DNA of 12,997 nt from Acidobacteriaceae bacterium (GTDB lineage Bacteria > Acidobacteriota > Terriglobia > Terriglobales > Acidobacteriaceae): assembly GCA_003156495.1 (NCBI GenBank), contig PMHC01000216.1, positions 3,222-16,218 of the forward strand, read 5' to 3'. Under the pieces are notes generated by a model that made no database searches, was not told where the DNA came from, and saw only the letters and a program-made list of their open reading frames with translations. Each line of letters starts with the position of its first letter. The stretch's first letter is position 1. The position numbers and the translations under genes are program-made. Below are positions 7,653 through 12,997 of the stretch, piece after piece.

Positions 7653-7707
7653 CGCATTCGGACGTTTGCTCGCGCTGCTAACATCAAATTTTTAGGAGAA
7701 AGCAAAA

Positions 7708-8202
7708 ATGAAAACCGCCATCGAAGCAATGAAAGAGCGGCGCAGCATTCGCGCCTACGAGCAGAAGCCTGTGCCGCGCGCCATCATTGAAGAAATCGTT
7801 GACTGCGCGCGCCTGGCGCCGACGGCGATGAATGACCAACCCTGGGATTTTATTGTTCTGACCGCGCGCGCCGATATGGAGCGCATTCCGCCCATGCTTG
7901 GCCACGGCGAGTTCATCGCCACGGCGGCATTTGTTGTGCTTGTGCTGGCCAAGGGAACGGATTATGCCGTCGAGGACAGCTCGGCCGCAGCCGAAAACCT
8001 GCTGGTGGCCGCTTCGGCCCACGGCATCGGCTCCTGCTGGGTGGCGGGCACCAAACAGCCTTACGGCCCGGCCGTCGTGGAGGCTTTTGGCGCGCCCAAA
8101 GACCGGCAACTGATTGCGATTGTTTCATTTGGCTACCCGGCCGAGACGCCGCAGATCGAGAAGCGGCCTTTGGCCGATGTGCTTCATTGGGAGCGTTTCT
8201 AG
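7708..8202 (+). CDS. Nitroreductase-family FMN flavoprotein
   Basis: 164 residues, a short single-domain member of the nitroreductase superfamily, whose enzymes use FMN and NAD(P)H to reduce nitro compounds, quinones or enones. The FMN phosphate motif RRSIRAY is at 11-17, the second flavin contact APTAMNDQPW at 37-46, the SCW segment of the C-terminal half at 109-111, and the closing FGYPAE motif at 141-146. The start is supported by AGGAG nine bases upstream. These enzymes act as cytoplasmic dimers. Physiological substrate cannot be inferred. It is separated from rex by 123 bp with a hairpin and a likely Rex box, so it is probably its own unit, though it lies on the same strand as the hydrogenase operon and could share redox control. 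Confidence 0.92.
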   Translation: MKTAIEAMKERRSIRAYEQKPVPRAIIEEIVDCARLAPTAMNDQPWDFIVLTARADMERIPPMLGHGEFIATAAFVVLVLAKGTDYAVEDSSAAAENLLVAASAHGIGSCWVAGTKQPYGPAVVEAFGAPKDRQLIAIVSFGYPAETPQIEKRPLADVLHWERF

Positions 8203-8240
8203 CAAATTTGGGACGCTCCTTTCGGCTAGTGAGACGAATT

Positions 8241-8267
8241 CCCGCTCAATTCCACGATATGAGCGGG
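8241..8267. terminator. GC-rich inverted repeat between nitroreductase and rex
   Basis: CCCGCTCA (8241-8248) and TGAGCGGG (8260-8267) are perfect reverse complements with an 11-base loop, 39 bases after the nitroreductase stop. No T-run follows, so this may be a factor-dependent terminator or an mRNA-stabilising hairpin. It ends ten bases before the putative Rex box, so an operator role is also possible. Confidence 0.45.
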
Positions 8268-8276
8268 TGCGATTGC

Positions 8277-8290
8277 GTGACTGCGGTCAC
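8277..8290. promoter_or_regulatory. Putative Rex operator (GTGA-N6-TCAC)
   Basis: GTGACTGCGGTCAC is a perfect palindrome in its outer five bases and has the core spacing GTGA-N6-TCAC of Rex operators. It lies 36-49 bases before the rex start codon, a suitable place for autoregulation and for control of the downstream hydrogenase genes. The flanks differ from the fullest Rex consensus, which extends to TTGTGAA/TTCACAA. CRP/FNR-type proteins bind a similar core, so binding by Rex is inferred mainly from proximity. Confidence 0.55.
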
Positions 8291-8310
8291 TGTGATAACG
8301 AATAAAGTGG

Positions 8311-8353
8311 CCATAGATTCGATCTATGGTTATCGATATAAATTTATCGAATC
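8311..8353 (+). promoter_or_regulatory. Overlapping inverted repeats across the rex start codon
   Basis: CCATAGAT (8311-8318) pairs perfectly with ATCTATGG (8322-8329), and the second arm contains the rex ATG (8326-8328). A second perfect 8-bp pair, GATTCGAT (8316-8323) with ATCGAATC (8346-8353), shares bases with the first and so excludes it. Inside the second loop, TATCGATA (8331-8338) is a palindrome and CGATA/TATCG (8334-8338/8345-8349) pair again. As RNA these could hide or expose the initiation site; as DNA they could be operator sites. Confidence 0.5.
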
Positions 8354-9060
8354 CAGAGGCGATTCATCATCCCGCGGGCCAGGGGCCGATCCCCCAGCCC
8401 AGCCTCAACCGTATGTCTCAGTACCATCACTACCTGATGGAGCTGCAAGATCAAGGGATCGATCGGGTCTCGTGCAGCCGGATCGGCGCGGATTTAAACC
8501 TGGTTCCCGTCCAGGTACGCAAAGACTTGCAGTACACCGGGATCATCGGCAAACCGAAGACCGGCTATGTGGTCGCCGAACTCATCCTGGCCATTGAGAG
8601 CTTTCTCGGCTGGAACAACGTGAACGAGGCCTTTCTGGTGGGCGCGGGCAATTTGGGCACCGCGCTGCTCGGCCACGAGCGGTTCACCAAGTTCGGCCTG
8701 CAGATTGTGGCCGCCTTCGATTCCGATCCCTCCAAAATTGGCCAGTGGGTCCACGGCAAGGCGGTATTGCCGCTCGATAAATTAGCCGATCTAGCACAAC
8801 GTATGAGCATTCACCTGGGAATCATCACCACGCCGGCCGAAGCGGCGCAAACAGTGGCCGACGAGATGATCCGCGGCGGCATTCAGGCGATCTGGAATTT
8901 CGCTCCCGCGCGGCTCAAAGTCCCCACGCACGTCATCGTGCATAGTGAAGATTTGTATTCTTCGCTGGCTTCGCTTTCCTGGAAGCTGGCGCAACGGTTC
9001 CATGTACCAATCCAGCAAGAGGGAGGCACTCCTGATGGCGTCGATGCCAACTGTGGTTGA
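8326..9060 (+). CDS. rex: Redox-sensing transcriptional repressor Rex
   Basis: 244 residues. Rex is a homodimeric repressor that binds DNA when NADH/NAD+ is low and lets go when NADH rises. The N-terminal winged helix spans about 22-95, with the recognition segment VPVQVRKDLQYTG (60-72) and a basic wing GKPKTGY (75-81). The Rossmann domain begins with GAGNLG (106-111), followed by the adenosine-binding strand end FDSDPSKIG (131-139). The C-terminal helix DLYSSLASLSWKL (209-221) is the domain-swapped dimer helix. The ATG at 8326 is the only reasonable start: an in-frame stop lies just upstream (8314-8316), and the next ATG (codon 30) would cut into the DNA-binding domain. No clear ribosome site precedes it. 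It is the first gene of the hydrogenase operon and overlaps hydC by 26 bp, which suggests co-transcription and probable autoregulation. Confidence 0.95.
   Translation: MVIDINLSNPEAIHHPAGQGPIPQPSLNRMSQYHHYLMELQDQGIDRVSCSRIGADLNLVPVQVRKDLQYTGIIGKPKTGYVVAELILAIESFLGWNNVNEAFLVGAGNLGTALLGHERFTKFGLQIVAAFDSDPSKIGQWVHGKAVLPLDKLADLAQRMSIHLGIITTPAEAAQTVADEMIRGGIQAIWNFAPARLKVPTHVIVHSEDLYSSLASLSWKLAQRFHVPIQQEGGTPDGVDANCG
9021..9026 (+). promoter_or_regulatory. Ribosome binding site of hydC inside rex
   Basis: GGGAGG lies eight bases before the ATG at 9035 and within the last codons of rex. It supports 9035 over the upstream in-frame ATG at 8945, which would add 30 residues that have no counterpart in NuoE-like proteins. 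Confidence 0.65.
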
Positions 9061-9601
9061 TGAGACAGAAAAATTCGGAAAGGTGTGCGAGATTCTCGAT
9101 CGTTTCTCACGCCGTCCGTCGGCCCTGATTCCCATCCTCCAGTCAATCCAGCACGAGTATCAGTATTTGCCCGAGGAGGTGCTTACTTACGTGGCCACTT
9201 CTCTCGATGTACCGCCGGCGCGCGTTTTCGGCGTGGCTACTTTTTACGCCCACTTTGCGCTGGAGCCCAAAGGCAAGCATGTCATCCGCATTTGCGATGG
9301 CACCGCCTGCCACGTAAAGCAGTCGCTGCCGGTGCTCAATGCCTTGCACGAAAAGCTAGGCACCGACGACAAGCGCAAGACGACGGCCGACATGATGTTC
9401 ACCGTCGAGACCGTGGCTTGCCTGGGCGCTTGCGGCCTGGCGCCTGTGATGGTGGTTGACGAACAGGTTTACGGCGGCATCACCGCCGAGCGGGCGACCG
9501 CTTTGGTGGACGAGATCAAGGCGGCCGAAGGTTTGACGGCTCAGAATTCGAGCGCCTGTACCTCAAATACCTGTACCTCAAATAAAGGAGCCGCCGAATG
9601 A
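9035..9601 (+). CDS. hydC: NuoE-like [2Fe-2S] subunit of NAD-linked [FeFe] hydrogenase
   Basis: 188 residues from the ATG at 9035. This is the thioredoxin-fold subunit (HydC, or HndA in Desulfovibrio naming) that carries one [2Fe-2S] cluster and works with the FMN subunit. An N-terminal helical bundle (about 10-65, including LIPILQSIQHEYQYLP) is followed by VFGVATFYAHF (64-74). The four cluster cysteines are C87 and C92 (ICDGTACH) and C129 and C133 (CLGACG), with the family's CX4C...CX3C spacing. The protein overlaps rex by 26 bp at the start and hydB by ATGA at the end, which implies coupled translation. The C-terminal tail carries a duplicated ACTSN/TCTSN segment created by a 15-bp tandem repeat, which adds C175 and C180. 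These are outside the known cluster site and probably not ligands of it. Confidence 0.93.
   Translation: MASMPTVVDETEKFGKVCEILDRFSRRPSALIPILQSIQHEYQYLPEEVLTYVATSLDVPPARVFGVATFYAHFALEPKGKHVIRICDGTACHVKQSLPVLNALHEKLGTDDKRKTTADMMFTVETVACLGACGLAPVMVVDEQVYGGITAERATALVDEIKAAEGLTAQNSSACTSNTCTSNKGAAE
9555..9584 (+). repeat. Perfect 15-bp tandem duplication at the 3' end of hydC
   Basis: Bases 9555-9569 are repeated exactly at 9570-9584 (unit CCTGTACCTCAAATA). The repeat is in frame and encodes a CTSN motif twice. It ends directly at the AAAGGAG ribosome site (9584-9590) of the next gene. Exact identity, including wobble positions, points to a recent slippage event. Confidence 0.85.
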
Positions 9602-11493
9602 GCAACGCCGATCCGATATTGCCCATTCCAGGCTTTGCTCCGGGCACCAAGCCGGCCGCGATGCGCCGCGTGGTGATTTGCGCCGGCACCGGCTGCATGG
9701 CCAACGGCTCGATGAAGGTCTTCGAGAGCTTTAAGAAAGAGATTGCCGCGGCCGGCCTGAACGTGGTTCTCGAGCTTCGCGCCGAGGCGCACGAAAAAGA
9801 CATTCGCCTTTCCAAGAGCGGCTGCCAGGGCTTTTGCCAGATGGGTCCGCTGGTTTCGATCATGCCCGACAACATTCTCTATACCAAGGTTCGCCCCGAG
9901 GATGTGCACGAGATCGCGACCGAGACGCTGGCCGGCAACAAACTGGTAGACCGGCTGCTCTATAAAGACCCCGCCACGCGGCAGCATTGCCGCGGCTTTG
10001 ATGACAATCCCTTCTACGCCCGCCAGCATCGCATGGTTTTAAAAGAATGCGGCTTCCTCGATCCGGAAGATATTCGCGAATACATTTTGCATGGCGGCTA
10101 TCGCGCCGCGCGCAAGGCATTCGTCGAAATGTCGCCGGAAGAAATCTGCAAGACGGTTCTCGACGCCGGGCTGCGCGGACGCGGCGGCGCGGGCTTCCCG
10201 ACCGGGCGCAAGTGGGAAGCGGCTCGCGTGCAGAATTCGGCGAAAAAGTACGTCATCTGCAACGGCGACGAAGGCGACCCCGGAGCCTTTATGAACCGCT
10301 CGGTGATGGAGGGCAACCCCCACAGCGTGATCGAGGGGCTGATGATCGCCGCCCGCGCCATCGGCGCCAGCGAGACGCTGGTTTACGTCCGCACCGAATA
10401 TCCGCTGGCCGTCGCCCGCATGCGCCGCGCCGTGGCCGACGCCACCCGCGAAGGCATTCTAGGCAAAAACGTTTTCGGTACTGGCCTCGCGATAAGTTGC
10501 GAGGTGATGGAAGGCGCTGGAGCCTTTGTCTGCGGCGAAGAAACCGCCATGATCGCCTCCATCGAAGGCCAGCGCGGCATGCCGCGGCCCAAGCCGCCTT
10601 TTCCGGCGCAAAGCGGTCTGTGGGGCAAGCCGACGATCATCAACAACGTCGAGACGCTGGCCCACGTTTCGCGCATTTTGAATGAAGGCCCGGAAAAGTT
10701 TCTCTCGATCGGCACCAAGGAATCGCCCGGCACCAAGACCTTCGCACTCACCGGGCATGTGGCCAATACCGGCCTGGTCGAGGTTCCCTTCGGAACCACG
10801 CTCGGCGAAGTAGTGATGCACATCGGCGGCGGCGTGATCGACGACAACGGCCGTATGTCGAAGGCCGGCTTCAAGGCGGTGCAGATCGGCGGCCCCTCGG
10901 GCGGCTGCCTTACGCAGGAGCATCTCGATCTGCCGCTTTCCTACGAGTCGCTGCGTTCGGCCGGCGCAATCGTCGGCTCGGGCGGTTTGGTGGTGATGAA
11001 CGACCGCACCTGCATGGTTTCGATCGCGCGTTTCTTTATGGAATTTACGCAGCGCGAATCCTGCGGCAAGTGCGTGCTCTGCCGCGAGGGAACCAAGCAG
11101 TTGCTCTCGCTGCTCGACGACGTGATCGAGGGCCGCGCTACTCTCGAAACTCTCGATCTGATGGAAACGCTCGGCAAGGCCGTGCAAGCCGGCTCGCTTT
11201 GCGGCCTGGGCAAAACGGCGCCGAATCCGGTGCTCTCTACGCTGCGCCACTTCCGCAAAGAATACGAAGAGCACATTATTGAAAAGCGCTGCCGTGCCGG
11301 CCGCTGCAAGGCGCTGCTCAAGCCCGAAATCAACGCGGAAAAGTGCAAGGGCTGTGGCCTGTGCGTCAAAAAATGCCCGGTGAATGCCATCAGCGGCGAA
11401 AAAAAGCAGCCGCACCGGATCGATCCTGAACTTTGCATCAAATGCGGGGCGTGCGCCAAGGCCTGCAATTTCCACGCCGTGGAAGGAGTTTAA
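9598..11493 (+). CDS. hydB: NuoF-like FMN/NADH subunit of [FeFe] hydrogenase
   Basis: 631 residues; HydB/HndC type, the NAD(H)-binding subunit and, in characterised trimeric enzymes, the flavin site of bifurcation. Domains in order: an N-terminal thioredoxin-like [2Fe-2S] domain (about 22-120; C28, C33, C76, C80); the NuoF core with the FMN/NADH glycine-rich loop GLRGRGGAGFPTGRKW (191-206) and GAGAFVCGEETA (307-318); an SLBB-like segment (about 380-440); the NuoF [4Fe-4S] site C489, C492, C495 and C535; and a C-terminal 2x[4Fe-4S] ferredoxin domain (C583, C586, C589, C593 and C613, C616, C619, C623). Length and domain order match the HydB class rather than complex I NuoF, which lacks both terminal Fe-S domains. 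It starts inside the hydC stop (ATGA) with AAAGGAG seven bases upstream. Three bases separate its stop from the hydrogenase start. Confidence 0.95.
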   Translation: MSNADPILPIPGFAPGTKPAAMRRVVICAGTGCMANGSMKVFESFKKEIAAAGLNVVLELRAEAHEKDIRLSKSGCQGFCQMGPLVSIMPDNILYTKVRPEDVHEIATETLAGNKLVDRLLYKDPATRQHCRGFDDNPFYARQHRMVLKECGFLDPEDIREYILHGGYRAARKAFVEMSPEEICKTVLDAGLRGRGGAGFPTGRKWEAARVQNSAKKYVICNGDEGDPGAFMNRSVMEGNPHSVIEGLMIAARAIGASETLVYVRTEYPLAVARMRRAVADATREGILGKNVFGTGLAISCEVMEGAGAFVCGEETAMIASIEGQRGMPRPKPPFPAQSGLWGKPTIINNVETLAHVSRILNEGPEKFLSIGTKESPGTKTFALTGHVANTGLVEVPFGTTLGEVVMHIGGGVIDDNGRMSKAGFKAVQIGGPSGGCLTQEHLDLPLSYESLRSAGAIVGSGGLVVMNDRTCMVSIARFFMEFTQRESCGKCVLCREGTKQLLSLLDDVIEGRATLETLDLMETLGKAVQAGSLCGLGKTAPNPVLSTLRHFRKEYEEHIIEKRCRAGRCKALLKPEINAEKCKGCGLCVKKCPVNAISGEKKQPHRIDPELCIKCGACAKACNFHAVEGV

Positions 11494-11496
11494 GCG

Positions 11497-12997
11497 ATGA
11501 CCCAAGATACACGGCCGACACTAACGATTAACGGCCAGGCGGTCGCCATCGAAGGCGAGCGCAACTTGCTCGAACTGGTCCGCAAGGCGAATATCGATTT
11601 GCCCACCTTCTGCTATCACTCCGAGCTGAGCGTTTACGGCGCTTGCCGGCTCTGCCTGGTCGAGGTCGAAGGGCGCGGCATTCAGGGCGCCTGCTCCACG
11701 CCGCCGCAGCCGGGCATGAAGATCAAAACCAACACGCCGCAGATTCGCGAGATTCGTAAAATCGCCGTCGAGCTGCTGCTGGCCAATCACGATCAGCAAT
11801 GCCCCACCTGCTCGCGCAGCGCCAACTGCCAACTGCAAAATCTGGCCCGCAAGCTGGGCATTCAGCGCGTGCGCTTCAAGTCCGTGCACCAGCCGCAGCC
11901 GCTCGACGAAAGTTCGCCTTCGCTGGTCCGCGACCCCAATAAGTGCGTGCTCTGCGGCGATTGCGTCCGTACCTGCTGGGAAGTTCAAGGCATCGGCGCG
12001 ATTGACTTCGCGCATCGCGGCCACGAAGCCTGCGTCGAGCCGGCCTTCGGCAAAAAACTCGGCGAGGTTGAGTGCGTTAACTGCGGCCAGTGCGCCAGCG
12101 TTTGCCCCACCGGCGCGCTCACACCCAAATCCGAAGTCGACAAGGTTTGGAATCTGCTCGCCGATGCCACCAAAACCGTCGTCGTGCAGATTGCGCCCGC
12201 CGTCCGCGTCGGCCTGGGCGAGTGCTTTGGCTTGCCGGCAGGTGAAAACACCATCGGCCGCATCGCCGCCGCCCTCAAACAGATCGGCTTCAATCAGGTT
12301 TACGACACCTGCTACGGTGCCGACCTGACGGTCATCGAGGAAGGCAACGAATTTCTCGCGCGCAAGAAGAACGGCGGAAAACTGCCGATGTTCACCTCCT
12401 GCTGCCCCGGCTGGGTGAAGTACGCCGAGCAGTATTTCCCCGAGCTGCTGCCGAATCTTTCCACCTGCCGCTCGCCGCAGGGCATGTTCGGCTCGCTGGT
12501 GAAAAAACTTTTGCCCGAGCAGTTCAAGATCGAGCGCAAAGATCTGAAAGTGGTTTCGATCATGCCCTGCACGGCGAAAAAATTCGAGGCCAAGCGCCCC
12601 GAGCTGGGCGTTGACGGCGATCCCGACGTGGATGTTGTGCTGACCACGCAGGAGCTGGCGCAGATGATTCAGTCGGCTGGCATCCGCTTTGAGGCGCTGC
12701 AGCCCGAATCCTTCGACATGCCCTTTGGCTTCTATACCGGCGCGGGCGTGATCTTCGGCAACTCCGGCGGCGTGATGGAAGCTGTGCTGCGCTTCGCGGC
12801 GGAAAAGGCGACCGGCAAGCCGCTCGAGAAGATCGAATTCGACCAGGTGCGCGGCGACTCCGGCTTGCGCGAAGCGACCGTTTCGCTTGGCGACACCGAG
12901 TTAAAGCTGGCCGTGGTGCACGGCTTGCGCAACGCCCGCGTGGTTGCCGAGCAGGTGCGCGCCGGCAAGTGCGACTACGACCTGATTGAAGTGATGG
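11497..12997 (+). CDS. hydA: [FeFe]-hydrogenase catalytic subunit, 3' end outside window
   Basis: 500 codons are visible and the frame is open at the edge. This is the HydA/HndD subunit that interconverts protons and H2 at the H-cluster. Fe-S relay, N to C: a [2Fe-2S] domain (C39, C50, C53, C66), the His-ligated [4Fe-4S] site (H98, C102, C105, C111), and a 2x[4Fe-4S] ferredoxin domain (C150, C153, C156, C160; C193, C196, C199, C203). The catalytic domain shows motif L1 TSCCPGW (300-306) and L2 MPCTAKKFE (356-364). Residues matching the Clostridium CpI proton path are present: E282, E285, C302, S322 and E364. The segment GAGVIFGNSGGVMEA (415-429) is typical of active members. The third H-cluster motif with the last two cysteines lies beyond the window. 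The start has GGAAGGAG eight bases upstream, overlapping the end of hydB. The context makes it a NAD-linked, soluble enzyme. Confidence 0.96.
   Translation, partial: MTQDTRPTLTINGQAVAIEGERNLLELVRKANIDLPTFCYHSELSVYGACRLCLVEVEGRGIQGACSTPPQPGMKIKTNTPQIREIRKIAVELLLANHDQQCPTCSRSANCQLQNLARKLGIQRVRFKSVHQPQPLDESSPSLVRDPNKCVLCGDCVRTCWEVQGIGAIDFAHRGHEACVEPAFGKKLGEVECVNCGQCASVCPTGALTPKSEVDKVWNLLADATKTVVVQIAPAVRVGLGECFGLPAGENTIGRIAAALKQIGFNQVYDTCYGADLTVIEEGNEFLARKKNGGKLPMFTSCCPGWVKYAEQYFPELLPNLSTCRSPQGMFGSLVKKLLPEQFKIERKDLKVVSIMPCTAKKFEAKRPELGVDGDPDVDVVLTTQELAQMIQSAGIRFEALQPESFDMPFGFYTGAGVIFGNSGGVMEAVLRFAAEKATGKPLEKIEFDQVRGDSGLREATVSLGDTELKLAVVHGLRNARVVAEQVRAGKCDYDLIEVM

Noticed and set aside
7598..7690. 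FMN riboswitch before the flavoprotein gene
   Set aside because: The conserved FMN riboswitch segments and multi-helix junction are absent; only simple hairpins are seen.
8277..8290. CRP/FNR-type operator reading of the GTGA-N6-TCAC box
   Set aside because: The core also fits CRP-like proteins, but the flanking bases do not improve that match and the gene immediately downstream is rex, so Rex is the simpler explanation. Not excluded.
8187..8597. 136-residue plus-strand frame overlapping the start of rex
   Set aside because: It is the +1 shadow of rex, shows no family resemblance, and crosses the Rex box and palindromes; rex itself is unambiguous.
10459..11505. 348-residue minus-strand frame opposite hydB
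   Set aside because: Long only because of GC-rich codon bias; the plus-strand frame carries all NuoF and ferredoxin motifs.
9598..12997. Fragment of a complex I (nuoEFG) operon
   Set aside because: The NuoF-like protein has extra N- and C-terminal Fe-S domains and the third gene has H-cluster motifs TSCCPGW and MPCTAKKFE, which identify a hydrogenase and not NuoG.

Overview
The window is GC-rich and densely coded, and every gap between genes is under about 240 bp. The gene mix suggests an anaerobic or facultative member of the Acidobacteriota. This is an inference from the beta-propeller and SH3 lipoproteins, a secreted LamG protein, an M3 peptidase, a DUF2203 protein and high GC. No rRNA or other phylogenetic marker is present to confirm it. 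I see no tRNA, rRNA, CRISPR array, insertion sequence or phage gene.

Left part (1-7473), cell-envelope and housekeeping genes. A large secreted LamG-domain protein (minus strand, runs off the left edge, GTG start) is divergent from a cytoplasmic M3-family zinc oligopeptidase. The peptidase converges on a lipoprotein with SH3-like domains; the 130-bp gap between them holds three consecutive inverted repeats. Upstream of the SH3 gene on the same strand lie an imperfect heptamer tandem repeat, a beta-propeller lipoprotein, a good Rho-independent terminator and a DUF2203 protein.

Middle (7474-8325). A small nitroreductase-family flavoprotein is divergent from the DUF2203 gene. Its upstream region contains several inverted repeats whose G.T pairs fit only a plus-strand RNA. 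The gap between the nitroreductase and rex holds a GC-rich inverted repeat, a GTGA-N6-TCAC box of the kind Rex recognises, and overlapping palindromes that include the rex start codon.

Right part (8326-12997), the functional core. A tightly packed operon encodes the NADH/NAD+-sensing repressor Rex, then a NuoE-like [2Fe-2S] subunit (HydC/HndA type), a NuoF-like FMN/NADH subunit with extra Fe-S domains (HydB/HndC type), and a multi-cluster [FeFe]-hydrogenase catalytic subunit (HydA/HndD type, cut by the right edge). Together the three subunits look like a soluble trimeric NAD(H)-linked [FeFe] hydrogenase, of the type that in characterised relatives couples NADH and ferredoxin to H2 by electron bifurcation. 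Rex next door gives a simple logic: a high NADH/NAD+ ratio releases Rex and allows expression of the enzyme that disposes of electrons as H2. The architecture is known from other phyla. The less ordinary features are the palindromic rex leader, a 15-bp duplication that adds cysteines to the HydC tail, and the structured intergenic regions.
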